DNA of 64,000 nucleotides from Molossus alvarezi (GCA_037176705.1 CM073891.1:48548571-48612570), one strand, 5' to 3'. Counted from the first letter of the stretch, positions 33,196 through 47,105 are shown. Notes: generated from the sequence alone by a model not told the origin. Program-made: numbers and translations.

Positions 33196-36100
33196 ATAAA
33201 GATAAGACTTCATTAGAGGGCTAGTGCCTAAAAAAAAAATCCCTTCTTTCTTGATTTTAAAAATAATATTATTCAACATTTTTAGTGTTCTTTTCTCTCT
33301 TTTACATCTAAATTAGCCCTCTGACCTCTTCTTTTACTGCATTCCTCAACAAAAACATATTTTTTTCCTATATCTTTAATTACATGTAAGACACCAGAAA
33401 AAAATGAATTGAGATGAGGTGAAAATTCTAGTCTTCACTTTGCCAATGTCTCTGGGACCTTGGCCATATTACTTCATTCTTCTGGGACTCACGAGCTACC
33501 AAATTTAGCTTCGTGCCAGTTCTTGTTCAGTTACATTTTATAACTCTCAAATCTGATATTACGTTTTTCCTGAGTTGCAGATTTCCTGATATTACTTTCT
33601 TCATATATATTCTCCCACTTGCAGTTACCTCAAATTCAAATTTATTTAAACTAATGAAAAAGCTGTACTTACATAGCCATTTTCTGTGTTCCCTGACGAG
33701 AACAGCAAAATTCTCCACTATACAGACTTGAAATTCTTAATTCTTGAGTCTTTCCTTCCCTGTATCTTCAACATCAAATCAGTTGCAAAATCCATTTCAT
33801 GTGTTTTTTATCTCTCTCTCTCTGTATAGTCTGTTATCTTTCTATTTTCATTTCTCTATACTATTTCTGATTTTTATTGCTACTCACCTACACAACTGCT
33901 AAGGTTCAATTTAGTTTCTCTGGCTACAGTGTCCCCATCAGGCAGCAATAGACTGGAAATATCACTTAAGTGAAGAGATAACAATTGAAAATGATATAAA
34001 TTATCCTAAACTTCTGAATATCCCACAAATTGATTAAAAATGCACTGGTATTGAAATTATAGTTAAATTAAGGGTAATTGTGAAATGGCACTGAGCAAAT
34101 ATTTTCCCACCTTGTCAGTCATAGCTCATTTCAATTAGAATTTACTGAAAATATTTTATTGTACCAGATACTGTGCTAGAGGTTAGGAAAATACAGATTA
34201 CTATTTTTCCCTTCAAGGTTCATTGCCTTGTAAGGGAGATAGAAATATAAACAAAATAAATCACAATATAAATAGAACAAAATCCTGCATTGGAGGAGCA
34301 ATACACTTTATGACTTCCCTTTAGTTTGTTTTCCATTCTACTACCAAGGAAGAACCTTTTTAATGCAAACATAGTAATGACCCTATATTTATCTTGTTAC
34401 TTTGGTGTAAAAATTTAGTGAAACTATGAATTCTAAAATACCCAAGAACTAAACAGTAATAGTGAAATGCAACTACAGATACTGTCATAGTATAACTCTG
34501 AAAGCTAAAATTGAGTTTTATTTTTAAATACATTACAATATTTAAATATTATTTAATTCCAATAATAAAAATGATTTATTGAAATCAAAATCATGCAATC
34601 ACAATATGTGAAGTTGACAGATAAAAAAACATTAAGAGTAATTAAACAAAATCCCATTCACATATTTATTTCTAAACATTCTACTATTCAACCTCAATAC
34701 CATTCTGGTGATGTTAAGATGTAGAAAATTAATTCAGCATATTATTAAATACAAATCAAACACATTATAATTCTGGATATGACCTATGTTTCTTCAATAT
34801 GTCTAGGTTTGCACTTCATAATTGCAAGAAAATCATATGGGATTTCAAGATAATTCATTATTAAAATAACATTTCTACTATACCTTTGTAATATTTCTAC
34901 CATCTAACAGATATAATATATTCATTACTTTTTATTTTAGAGTTCATTCAGAGAGGAAGAAAGAAAAGAGAGATGGATAGATACACAGGGAACTATCTCT
35001 ATAATATTGTTAACTCCTAGAGTTGTCAACATTCTTAGAGTACTCAATATGTAAAAACTGCCTTTATGTGCAAAATTTTGTATATCCTAGGATCATGTGT
35101 GGGAAAAAAATTGTTAACTAAGAAGTAATCAGATACCTATCAGATGAATTACTATTAAATTTTAATGAGATGAAATTACCTTGACAGAAATCATCTCATA
35201 ATAGGGCCCAATTACATGCAAGTGTGCCCAGATAAGATGCCCAAATAAGATACATGGACATGTCCACAACCTAGAATGAGGGTCAAAGAACACAACACTA
35301 ATCTGAGTCACATCAGCAATTAAAATATTCTAAAAGAGCCTTTTTCACGGGGAAACTTGATGAAGTGATGATTTATCCATTTCTTTTTATTTAAATGCTT
35401 AATCGTATAGGCCAATTGGGGAAATCAGATGAACTATCACTAGATATTTGAAAATCATAAAATGACTAAAAAAAGGTAATGCTTCAAAAATAAACAAACA
35501 AAAACATCTATTTGGGGAAAGAAAATGTTCTTAATCGACCCAGAAACTGTCTGAAACACACACTCCTTCACAACTTAGTATTTGCCATTGTGTATTCAAA
35601 GGAGAAATACAGGGGCATGTACCATTGATGAAAGAATAACTCGTTTATGTTTTATAGCCTTAACTATAACCCAGTATCTGGTGAGTTACTTCAATAAGGT
35701 GGCAATCACAGAAAATTATCTAAAGAAAATAAAAGAAAGCCAAAAATCTAAGTGCTCCCTAGTGAAAAGATAAAATCAATCCAATAGTTGAATAGATAGC
35801 ATCTGAAACTGCTTATTGATCATATCACCAAATTCGTTTTTTGAGTCTATTAAAGTCCCTTATCAAAACCATACACATTTAACAAAATACATTTAGTTGT
35901 AAAATATTTTAAAAACTAACATACCATTCATTTTTCCATTAAAACTAAACGTATTTCAAAGAGACATGCAAAAACCGAAATATATCACCAGGTATAAGTA
36001 CTAAGTAATATCAAGAGCTTTTACAGAATAAAAAAGTCAGAGTTTTAAAGGCCAAACTTCTTGTCCTTTGTCAGCTAATAACTAGATTGATTTGAGATAG

Positions 36101-37056
36101 GAACCAATAAGGCTGTAATGCAGTTGGTTTATTTCTAAGTGTCTTGATTCAATTCTAAAAGGTCCCACCTAGTTGAGCTGGTCTTTTGTTTTCGACTTTC
36201 ACCCAAAGATTACTGAGCCCTAAAGTATATCCTACACATTTTAAAATATAAAATGACTGTAAAAAATAATAAATGGATAAAAATCCATGAATTGTTACAT
36301 TATGACAAATATTGTTTCTCTCAAATGTAAATTAAATGGTAGTAATGACTGGTAGGATCCAAGTAGTATAACACTGGAAAGTAATCATTAGATTGTGATG
36401 CATTTTTAAACCTTGTACATAAAAACAGTGTCACCAAGATATACTCTCTATAATGCCAAGTTAAATCTAGCATATTGAAAGAGAGTATCGGGAAATTATT
36501 CATGTGGTGTATAAAGTTTTGATTGCATATAATTTAAAAGGTTTCAATAATTACAAATGTTAACACAAAGACAGTTTAATTTTAATGTCCTCTATGTAAA
36601 CCAAATAATGTATCCAAAGGAATTTCTTTGATATGTCTTTTACGTTTACAGGGAGATAAAAGTTAGATCAAAAAATTCAACATATGTTTATAAGAAAAGC
36701 TGGTTAAAATTTTTAACACAAAAACATTTTTTTGCTTTCACATAATTTTAAATGTATCATAACCATAATTTTCCTATAAACATTAACATGCTTGTATGGT
36801 CTGAAATAAAAACTGATGTCTCATTATGTTTGGTCTTTAATGCCTCTCTGAATTAACCTCAGTGTGCTCTTCAAATCACTCCTAATTTCTCAGGCTTTCA
36901 TAAAACTTAAAATTTTCATAAGCCTCCTATACAAGTTCATATTGAAATCTACAGATCATTATATTCTCATAGTTTATCCCTGCTATACAGTTGGTTAATC
37001 CAAGGAATCCTTCAAAAGATAAAAGGTTGAGAAATTCACTTCTTAAAACCTTCTGT
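33196..37056. other. 3.9 kb of unique AT-rich DNA
   Basis: The longest stretch without a recognised repeat. 34150-34270 ('accagatactgtgctagagg ... ccttgtaagggagatagaaa') resembles an ancient interspersed repeat I cannot name. No frame above 72 codons; no gene supported. Confidence 0.5.
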
Positions 37057-37592
37057 AAAAAATATTCTGAAGGTTTGCACCCCTATGTTTATTGCAGCAT
37101 TTCTCACAGTGACCAAGACACAGAAACAGAAAGTATTTCTGGATAGATGATTGGATAAAGAAGTGGTACATATAATAAAGGGAATACTATGCAGCCATAT
37201 AAAAAGATGAAATACTGCCATTTGTGACAACATGGACAGATTTTGAGATTATCATACTAAGCAAAATATCAGACAGAAAAAGTCAACAACCATATGATTT
37301 CATTCATATGTAGAATATCAAACTGAAAGCAACAAATAAACAGACAAGACAAACCATCAAAAACTCATAGACACAGACAACAGTATGATGGTTACCAGAG
37401 GGAAAGGGTGGTTGGGGAATGGTGAAGGATAGAGGGTAGAGTGTATGGTGACAGAAGAAGATCTGACTTTGGGTGGTGGGCACACAATGCAACATATAGA
37501 TGCTGTATCATAGAATTGTAAACCTGAAACCTATATACTTTTATTAACCAATGTCATCTCAATAAATTGAATGAAAAAATTTTAATAATGAT
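37057..37592 (+). mobile_element. 5'-truncated L1, sense
   Basis: 3' end of ORF2 plus 3'UTR: 'atttctggatagatgattgg', 'ggaatactatgcagccatat', then 'gaattgtaaacctgaaac' and a final 'caataaattgaatgaaa'. About 535 bp with no 5' part, typical of an incomplete L1 insertion. Confidence 0.85.
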
Positions 37593-38330
37593 ATTAACTA
37601 AAAAAAATCATATTCCTATTCAATGTTATATTCCTCTGGTTAAAAACAAAGTAAAACAAACAAACAATAATATATATATGTTTAAAGTTGTAATATTTCT
37701 AATCCCGTTCATCAGTGAATGATAACTATCTAGGAAACATGTGAAATTCTTATTTTTAAAGAGCTAATAATCAGCTCTCAAATCTGCATCTACTGTAGAT
37801 ATAATAAGGTATACACATGGAATAGTAAACAGTACATATTTGGCATGGTTACTCTCAAGATATTTTTGGGCATGCTTCTACAGCTAGAACAGGGTATCCT
37901 GCCTAAAACAATTTAAAAGTATAATTTTAGATACTTATATAATGTATGTGTCAAAATGTTAAGGATTTTTCCTTCTTTTAGACTAAAATGTTATATTCTG
38001 TGTACAAGAAGCCATTTTATAAAGTCTAGTATATGGAGTATAACAATGAAGTGGCATTTACATTACAGGGTCCTGCTGTCTTTTTCTTTTAGTAACTGTT
38101 GCTACTTGTCCCAGACTCCACTATTCTAGTATACACCCCCCACCCCACCCCCAGTTTGTATGACTGAAAGAGGGGGAAAGGCTAGATCTCAGTTGGTAAT
38201 AACAGGATTACATTTTCAAGGGCCAGTATAAATTCATGAGTGCTCCCTAACCCCCTCTCTTTCAACCCACTACCTCTTTCCCAGGTCTTATCCCTGACAC
38301 CCTGCTGCTGTTATTGTTGTTGGGCATTTT
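37593..38330. other. unique DNA
   Basis: No gene; a C-rich stretch at 38135-38152 (CCCCCCACCCCACCCCC). Confidence 0.5.
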
Positions 38331-38569
38331 TTTTTGTTTGGGTTGTAATCTTCACCTGAGGGTGGCTTTGTTTTTGTCTTTTTTTTGAGAGAGATAGAAA
38401 GAGACATCTATAACATCTATGTAAGAGAGAAACATTGATCAGTTGCCTCCCATACATACCAACCTGGGGATGAACACACAGCCTATGTATGTGCCCTGAC
38501 CAGGAACTGAATCTGCAACTTTTTGGTGTATGGACAATGCTCCAATCAACTGAGCCACCTGGCCAGGGC
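38331..38569 (-). mobile_element. Ves SINE, antisense
   Basis: Minus-strand head gccctggccaggtggctcag; tail aatcttcacctgaggg on the plus strand. Duplicated flank tgttgttgggc / tgttgttaggc, imperfect. Confidence 0.92.
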
Positions 38570-40562
38570 TGTTGTTAGGCTTTTTAAGTGGTTTCACCAC
38601 CAAAAATAAAGTGTGGAGGCTGAAGCCAGCTTGCCAGACTTCATGCAGTTTAAAAGTGAAAAAAAAAATTTGATAACTCTACACATAAAAATGCTTAAGA
38701 AGTAGATGCATTTTTTTAGCAAGAAAGACAACCCAGTCTGGATAAAATTTTAACCAGATAAAAAACAGTTATTTGTTAGTATCAGAAGTTCCTCAGGTGT
38801 GTCTGATTTGAGATTACAGTTCACATGGAATCTAACTACACCTGGATTAATCTGTCCCACAAATGGATTATTGCTTTTCACATGAAATCAACTAAATAAC
38901 CATCTAGAAGAAGATTTACTGAAGGAGAAAATAACAGAAACTCAGGAGATCTATCAAGGGGGAATGTTCAAGGTAGAACAGGTAAGTCTAAAATACAGGA
39001 GCTTAATGGGAGAGATCCAAATTATCTCAACAGCTGATGGAGAAGGAGAACAGGTCTGAAAAGGCAGTCAGAGGTCAAGATCATGATTGCATTTTAAAGC
39101 AGTCCACCAGAGTCATTTCCAGTACATGGAAAAGCTATACCCTGCTTCTGAGCTCATGCCTCCTAATAATCGCTATGTAGAGAAATAAATCTTTAATTTA
39201 TCAAATATAGCCAGATAAATGCAAATTGAACCTGTCACTGTTATCCTGTAATCAGCAAACATACATTATTGAAACATACAAATGATGACATTTAGCCAAG
39301 AGATTTGCGAGATTCAAAAAGTACTCAAGCCTTACTTTCAAGGAGTTATTTTCAAATAGAATTTTAGGTTTGTAGCTCTGAGCGAATTCTTATTCATTCC
39401 CCAAATAGCATATATCAACCTCTACTGCCCTATTTTTTAACACAAATTGTGAATCTGTACACAAAAAAGGAGAATCTCATTTTATGAAAGTAGACTTTTT
39501 CTTGCAGTTTGTGTAAAATCACCCTATCTGGCCAAATTATTATGATTAAAATGACACTCCATATTTGCTAGCATTAATTATTAATACAAACCTACTTAGT
39601 CAAACTTGGCATTTATAAATTAATACAAGCAAAGTAAAACATAAAAGCTTATGAATATAGCTAGCTTAAAACCAATGAATATTGTTAAAACCATACATTG
39701 GTGATGTTTAGAAAAAGCAAGTTATTAAATGAAAAGTTTTCATCAGAATTCCCTAAATCTAAGCCAAATAGCAGAGGCAAAGTTAATACATAAATATAAA
39801 TCAAATAATGTGCCAAATATCATTATTTTGCATTGCCAGTTGATATACTATTGGTAATAAAGATACATGTATTAGCAGATAACATTAAAATTAGGGAACA
39901 CAATAAAAAATGATTTCTGTATTTCACTGTAGTAATATTATAATATTAACAAAAGCTAAAGGAATATATTCATCAAAATTATTAACCACCGAAGTACTGC
40001 TAATGTAAAACCAACATAAAAACTGTAGAATGTCCTGTATAAATAGCTATAAATTATTTTTATTCTTATTTCTAAACCGGGTCAACTGAAATAAAAATAG
40101 GAGTGATGATGAATAATCAGCTCTCATCTTCCCTTCCTGCTATTCAGGAGGCAGAAATAACTCTGATAGAACCATTGATGAACAAGAAAAAATAGGAAAA
40201 AACAATGACCAAAAAAATACCTCTCAGCATTTCTCCTCAATTTCCAGTTTTTTAAATTTTTCTTAAAGTGGTTTAGTTTGAAGATAAAATAACTGGTCTC
40301 TGGAGGCCTTACACTTGGAAATTAACTCTCAAACCTATGTTTATATACATTTTTTGTTAGTGGATGGGCTTTTTCTCAGTATGATCAGTGCTTACTTGGC
40401 ATACACATATACATATATATACGCATACACACATATACATACATATATTTAAAGGAGGATTTAATACTTTTTCATGTAATTAATAAAGCAATGCTTATTT
40501 TTTTTCCTCAAACTACATTAATAAAAATATAAACTCAAAATTGCCAATCATAAAGGCTAATT
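38570..40562. other. 2 kb of unique AT-rich DNA
   Basis: No gene. A CATA/TATA-type tract at 40403-40448 is the only repeat noted. Confidence 0.5.
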
Positions 40563-40577
40563 AAAATATCTATTTCC

Positions 40578-40833
40578 ACCCTGGCCGGTTTGGCTCAGTG
40601 GTTAGAGCGTAGGCCTGAGAGACCTGGGTTCTGTTCCCGCTAAGGACATGTGCCTCAGTTGCAGTTTGTCCCCTGCCCTCGTTGGGTCGTGCGGGCAGCG
40701 GCCACTCGATGTGTCCCTTTCACGCTGATGTTTCTCTCTCTATATATATTCCTCTCTCTCCCTTCCACTCTATCTGAACAAAAAACGAAAAAATGTCCTC
40801 AGGTGAGGATAAAAATAAATAAATAAATAAAAT
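40578..40833 (+). mobile_element. Ves SINE with an 8-nt head deletion
   Basis: Flanked by a perfect 15-bp duplication aaaatatctatttcc (40563-40577, 40834-40848). Against the sibling copies the anticodon-loop-derived cggtccag is missing (ggcctg joins agagacc). Tail carries tcctcaggtgaggat and AATA repeats. Confidence 0.96.
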
Positions 40834-40848
40834 AAAATATCTATTTCC

Positions 40849-43020
40849 CTACATAATTTGAATGATCTACCTAATAAAAATAGACTCACCCAAAGAGCAA
40901 AATAGACCACGTAGAAACAATGCCAAAAAGTTTGATGCATTTTTTTTTTTATGATAAGGGATTTTCATAAATCAGTGGGAAAGAAAATTGTTATTTAAGG
41001 AGAAACACTGACACAATCAACTATTTGAAAAAAAATTCACTGTAGAACTTCACTGCATTCTATATACAAAATAAATCTCAGATGATTAATGTGGCCAATG
41101 TTCAAAAGCTTTAAAGCAAGATGTTTATTGAGAAATATGTTTCTTATTAGATTAGAAATAACTTAACAATACTATAATGTTAATATATGTTAAAACTAAT
41201 AAATTATTACATAACAACTATAATGCTTAAACATTTTAGCATAGAAGCTATCTGTATTATTTTAAAAGCAACACAGAAAATCAAATATGATCTCAACTTC
41301 ACTACCCCATATGTATAAAAAGTAAGCAACCCAAAAAAAAAATGTTAACTATGTGTGGATGTGAAATATTAGCTGTTTTGTTGTTTTTGAAGATTTCTTT
41401 TACACTGAGCAAAAACAATGAAATATTATGAGGTTTTCTATATCTTATAGTACATACAAAATTAATCTGGACAATCTGTTTTCCCTAGCTCTTTGTGAAC
41501 CTTTAGTTCTCTGTGCTCCATGATTATTCCCAAGATGACAGGGAAACATTGCATATTTTCATGGATAAATTATAATCACCATTATAACAGCTGGATCCCA
41601 CCATTTCAAAGCAGATGGAAAATTACTCCATCTGTTTCCTGATAGTGAATAGGTTTTTTAAATGGTAAGAAGAAGAAAAAAGTATATGCTTTAAGTATAC
41701 ATGTACAGAATGCAGAATTCAGGTCTATGTCATGATTTTAGAGAGTAATAGTAAAGATCTTATCACCTCAAAATTATTTCCTTAAATTGAATCAAATTTT
41801 TAAAATTCCATTAGTGATCTATTACTTTGATACAAATCTCTTGTTTAAACAAAAAAAGCTGTTTAGAAGCAGCTAATTTAAGTTTTATCAGCCATTTGTA
41901 ACAGTAATAATAGCATGAACATAGTTTTCAAAATTATTCCTTAGAACACGTTATAAGGAGAAGTAGGGCAGGGTTATAATGGGAGCATCCTCTGTATGGG
42001 AAATAGAAGTCAGAGCAGCCTCCATAAGGGGAAAGATCAAGACTGGAAGAAAAGGTGAGAATAATGAAGACGATCTCTTCCCAATGTACATCTGTGTGAA
42101 TTACAGATCTTGAAAATACATAACACTGAACTGTCTTTCAGTGAAAGGAATTCATGCATGAAGATGTTCTTAATTTTCAGTTCATACTAGGATAAATTTT
42201 ATAAGCTTTGCTTTGGATATACTTATAAATTTGGGATTTGAATTGGAGGTAGTGTGAAAGCATCCTAGAAGTTGTAAATTAATATTTTGAAATTGTTGTT
42301 TTAAGGCTATAGGGTACACAGAATCTTTGAAGCCATGTAGCAGTAAATTGGGAGAAGCTATCCAAATACAAATGGAGTAATTCGTTAGAATTTACAAGTG
42401 ACTTACATTACAGTACTTTTAATTGGAATACCAACTTAAAAAAACCATATCTCATTCTGCCTGTGTTATGATTAAGGCATGTTTGTACTTAATTAAAATT
42501 AAATAATAATTAAAGACTAGATTCTACAACTACCCAGAATTAAACTGTATTTTCTTCAAAAGATCAGATTTCATAAATGCTGGTATGTTGTTAACTATGA
42601 CAAAAATTCTTCCTTTCATTTCAATGTAGCCAGTGAATTTTAGTTACATTTGTTTTAATTCTTGTTTTCTGGAATATCATCATCATCATCATCATAATCA
42701 TCATCATCGTCTCTCTCACACACACATCATACACACATACACATACACATACACATTTAAAACAAGAAGATCTGAATACACTTATGCACATCTTCCTTTT
42801 TTGTACATACTAGAACATTTCCAATTAGCACCAGGAATAAAGTTTTGACTGGTTTTAAACTTCTAACTGTAATTCCATTTGGGTTGAAAACACATAGAGA
42901 TTTACCTGTTTACCTATCAAAACAATATTTATAACTGCAGAGCATACTAAAATGGGATTAGAGAGATCAAAGCAGATGATCCTCTGAATTTGATTAACTA
43001 TAATCTTTTTATAATGTATG
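40849..43020. other. 2.2 kb of unique AT-rich DNA
   Basis: No gene. Contains the (CAT)n/(CA)n tracts at 42678-42755. Confidence 0.5.
42678..42755. repeat. (CAT)n then CACA/CATACA tract
   Basis: About ten CAT units with one interruption (aatcat) followed by a CACA-rich and CATACA-rich stretch. The histidine-rich frame over it is a translation of the repeat. Confidence 0.93.
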
Positions 43021-43083
43021 TTTTTTTTAACCCTCACCCAAAAATATTTTTTCCATTTATCTTTTAGATAGAGTGGGGGGGGG
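43021..43083 (-). mobile_element. Ves SINE tail fragment, antisense
   Basis: Only the 3' ~60 bp of the SINE is present (ttttaaccctcacccaaaaa ... atagagtgg) and it passes into a run of nine G (43075-43083). Severely 5'-truncated. Confidence 0.75.
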
Positions 43084-43621
43084 TGGACAGTGGTAAGTAC
43101 AACAATACTAAGTGACTTTGGGGAGCTGGGGGCTCCTAAGATAGAGGCCTATATTAATAACTGGCTGCTTTGACTTAACTTACAAAGAATCCATTTTCTT
43201 ATGACTATTTAAGGGAATAGTGATCATAAATACCACATTAATCTGGCCTAGAGAACATATTTCAGATTTTTTTTTGATCCTGGCACAACCTGGTCAAAAG
43301 GGAAAATTGACAATATTCATACTTTGATCTAATGATTCTGCTTGTAGGAATGTATCCTTAGGAAATTAACACATGTTTAACAGCTATATGTTCAAGAATA
43401 CTCATCAAAATCTTATTAATAATAGTAATGATTTATCAAAGATAGAAATATTCAGTATATATATATGTATCTCCAGATATATAGAAGATACTGAAGTAAA
43501 ATAAATATGTGAATCCACAAAATTAATAATTAAATAATGATTTAAGTTATGTTCCTCAGGAATATTCAGTAGCCTAGGAAAATTGCACATATACAGATAG
43601 CATTCATATAAAAAATAACTT
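43084..43621. other. unique AT-rich DNA
   Basis: No gene or named repeat; a short ATAT tract near 43458-43467. Confidence 0.45.
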
Positions 43622-43635
43622 TACCTATAGATTTT

Positions 43636-43850
43636 TTTTTAATTGTTTTCCTTTATTGATTTTAGAGAGAGGGGAAGTGAGAGGGAGAGATAGAAACATC
43701 GATGAGCGAGAACATCGACTGTCCGCCTCCTGCATGCCCCCTACTGGGGACCAGGCCTGAAATCTGGGCATGTGCCCTGACCGGGAATCAAACTGGCGAC
43801 TTCTTGGTGCAGGGTTGATGCTCAACTGCTGAGCTACACTGGCCGGGCTC
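43636..43850 (-). mobile_element. Ves SINE, antisense
   Basis: Minus-strand head gcccggccagtgtagctcagc; tail cctttattgattttagag on plus. Flanked by a perfect 14-bp duplication tacctatagatttt (43622-43635, 43851-43864). Confidence 0.95.
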
Positions 43851-43864
43851 TACCTATAGATTTT

Positions 43865-45083
43865 AATAATGGGTGATTCTTCTTATTTTTCTTTATAAAA
43901 TATTTTTTCAAATATTCTAATTTTACTATGAAGTTCTATTATAATGACCAAAATAGGTTATTAAATTTATGAGATACATACAATAAACATGTAAGAAATA
44001 GAGAGGAATACCTCAAAGATTGATATCTAACAAATTATGTATTATTCCTGAATAATATTTGCTTAATGTAGTCCATTAAATAGCTCCTTTTAAATGTATG
44101 TACAAACCACCTCTAAATTTTTCTATCATGGACCAGTTACTCACCAGGAAATGCTTCCTTCATTCTTACATTTGAAATTTTAAAAGTTATAGTAGTAAAA
44201 TGTCAACTTATACTTTGTCATGAATCACAAACTACATTTGACACCTCCTAGGTACACCCCAACAATATCCATCCAGTAGATGAGATGTGGAGGAAAAATG
44301 GGAGGGTCAAAAAGGCTTTTTCAAAACTACGTAAGACTTCAGGGCTTTTCAGCCATGAAGAGGACTGTGTTAACCTGGAGCCTGGGCACTGGCTATGCAG
44401 AAACAGAAATGAACCGCTCAAACACCCCTGAAGCCCAATAAAGAGCCGGGAGAAACAATCATCTTCCCTTTTAACCCCATACCTTGTCCACTGTATTGTT
44501 TCAATTCTTGGTGTTTCCAGATCTATGTTAGCAGGCAGATGAGTATATTCAAGTGCTGGTTGGTTAATTCCAGCAGTACATTCCACAGGCACTCTACATG
44601 CCCCTCGCTAATTCATTTTTCTCACGTTGAATGCAGCTTACCTCTTACCTCAGCTTTCATTGGTCAGTACACTCTGTAGCTCCTGCATCACAATTATTTC
44701 TCAGGTCCTTTTTCTCGTTTCCACCACCACTGACTGCCTGAACATAGTGTCTTCTCTCATGCCTCTATAACTTTTTTTTTTTCACTTGAGTGAAATGATG
44801 GTCTCCACTTCTGGAAGAATTACCTAATACCTCTCTAAACCCGTTTCAGCTCTTACCCCTCCAAAAATGCTCCCTTGGCTCAGACTTCAAACCACACACA
44901 CACTTGGAGTTATGCTCCCCATTCATTTTTGCCATACAATATTTACTAACCACAACATCCAGTATTTGTCCCTACCTAATATTAGATGTACCTGTCCACT
45001 TAATTGAAAGAAGGATGTGATATGATCCACTACAAAACCTAGTGCAGTCATCACCTGGAGGAGCAGGCAGAAAGACAGGATAG
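43865..45083. other. unique DNA, less AT-rich from 44240
   Basis: A 114-codon minus frame at 44248-44592 has no domain I recognise and no supporting splice or promoter context. 44640-44990 may be an eroded old repeat. Nothing firm. Confidence 0.4.
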
Positions 45084-45232
45084 GCCCTGGCTGGTCTGAC
45101 TCAGTGATTAGAGTGTCAGCCCATGGGCCAATGAGTCGCAGATTCTATTCTGGCCAAGGGCATGTACCTCAGTTGCAGTTCATCCCTGGCCCTGGTTGGG
45201 GTCATGCAGGAGGCAACCAGTTCATGTGGCTC
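45084..45232 (+). mobile_element. Ves SINE, 3' part missing
   Basis: Head and middle unit are complete (gccctggctggtctgactcag to ggaggcaaccagttcatgtg) but the CT-rich segment and A tail are absent; unrelated sequence follows. This indicates a deletion after insertion. Confidence 0.88.
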
Positions 45233-46360
45233 AATCATAACGACCTGTGGTCATTGGGGCAAAACCTGGTGTGCCACGTACCACATCACGCCAGTCATCT
45301 ACCAGCTTGTCCCCAATAGCCCTAAGCTTCTGAATAACTTACCCTGTGTATGTATAGACTATAGGGTAAGGACACTTTAAAGTCAGTAATTCTTTCAGTT
45401 CATTAACATCCAGTACTTTATATTCATGTAAAAGTTGCAACCAGTTTTATGAAATTAACATAGAATATAGGAAGTCAGCAATTGTAATTTTTATGCATAA
45501 CAATATAGATTATATAAAATAATGTGATTATTATATGACATTTGCTGAAGACATAAAGATTTCAAAACATATACAGCTAGAAATTCAAGTAACAGAAAAG
45601 TCAATGAAAGGTGACATTTATTTGTTCCTCAAAAAAAAAAAACCCATAAATTTAATTCCCCTCAAATAATCAATTAGAAATTTACCAGCATGACTTCATT
45701 CCAAAAAAAAAAAAAAAATGTAACCAATAAACATCATGCATTCACAGAAAACATTATCAGTTGCAAATCAGTTCTAAATTATCTGTGTGAACTGGGCATG
45801 ATATTTAACTTCTGTGAATCTCAGTTTTCTCGCTGTTAAATGAACCTGCCTTTCATTAACATCCTTTTTCCATATCTAAAATCTTGTAATTCAGTAACAC
45901 ACAAAGCCCCGCAATGCATGCAAAGGGAAGACATGGGTTTCCAGAAGAACCAAGAGAACCTACAACTTGACTATTATTTTAATTTTTAAGACAAAAAGCT
46001 TAGAAAAGCTATTTTAAAAGTTAACATATTTTCTGATGAACCTGTAACTGAAACACTTACTTGTATTTCCAGTGTAATTTTTTTTTCCAAATAAATATAG
46101 CTGTCTTTCTCCTGTGCTAAATGCAAAATATTATTGTACTATTATTGTCACCTTTCTTTCAATAGGAGTATTAGTGGGGTCACAGAAAATTAGATTCTAG
46201 TTTCTGAGGAATACATGTATGTGCTAAGTACTTTTTTGTAGCTATTAGAAAAATAATCTGTATATCATGTAAATCCCTTGTCTAAATGATGTTTTGATAA
46301 GCAATAAAGTATGCTAATCCAAATAGTTTCCTAGAAAATTGGCAATTAAAAAAATGTAAA
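45233..46360. other. unique AT-rich DNA with a MIR-like scrap
   Basis: 45775-45850 ('actgggcatgatatttaact ... cagttttctcgctg') resembles the MIR core on the plus strand. No gene. Confidence 0.45.
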
Positions 46361-46560
46361 GTCTGGTGGGTATGGCTCAGTGGTTGAGCGTTGACCCATG
46401 CACCAAGAGGTTGCCAGTTTGATTCCCAGTCAGGACACATGCCCAGTTTGTGGGTCCAATCCCCAGTGGGAGGCATGCAGGAGGTGGCCAGTCGATGTTC
46501 TCTCTCATTGATGTTTCTATCTCCCTCTCACTTTCTCTCTAAAATCAATAAAGGAAAAAA
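46361..46560 (+). mobile_element. Ves SINE (gttgagcgttgaccc type)
   Basis: Head gtctggtgggtatggctcag, middle with catgcaggaggtggcc, tail aaaatcaataaaggaaaa. Duplication not clear. Confidence 0.92.
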
Positions 46561-46807
46561 ATTCCACATACACACAACCTTGACTCACTGTTGAAAAGAG
46601 ATCAAGTACATGTATATACACATGTAGTCCTAACCACTAAATACTGGCATGTGGGATAAAAAAAAAGTTCATCTCTTTAAAGTCAATCCACATCTGAAAG
46701 CTGGAAAATAACATGCCAAATGAATATTAGAAAGAAAAATAATAAACACTCATTTCAACATATATCGAAGAAATGATGAGACAAAATAGCTGTTAAAAAT
46801 AGAATCA

Positions 46808-47095
46808 ACCCTGGCCAGCATGGTTCACTGTTTAGGGTGTCAGCCCATACACCTAAGGTCACAGTTTTGAATTCTGGTCAAGGGCAGCTACCTGGATTGT
46901 AGGTTCGACTGATACCTGGTTCCAGCCCAGCTGGGGTGTGTGGGGGTAGGCAACCAATCAATGTGTCTCTAATGTGTCTCTCTCACATCTATGCTTCTCT
47001 CTCTCCCTCTCTCTCTCTCCTTCTCCCCCTCCCTTCTACTCTCTCTAAAAATCAATGGAAAAAAATATCCTCAGGTAAGGATCAACAACAACAAC
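46808..47095 (+). mobile_element. Ves SINE
   Basis: Flanked by aatagaatca at 46798-46807 and 47096-47105. Contains a small internal duplication of aatgtgtctct near 46961-46981 and ends tcctcaggtaaggatcaac. Confidence 0.94.
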
Positions 47096-47105
47096 AATAG
47101 AATCA

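Noticed and set aside
42633..42848. histidine-rich short protein
   Set aside because: Translation of (CAT)n and CACA tracts.
44248..44592. 114-codon minus-strand frame as a gene candidate
   Set aside because: No domain, no duplicate and no signals at either end; probably chance.
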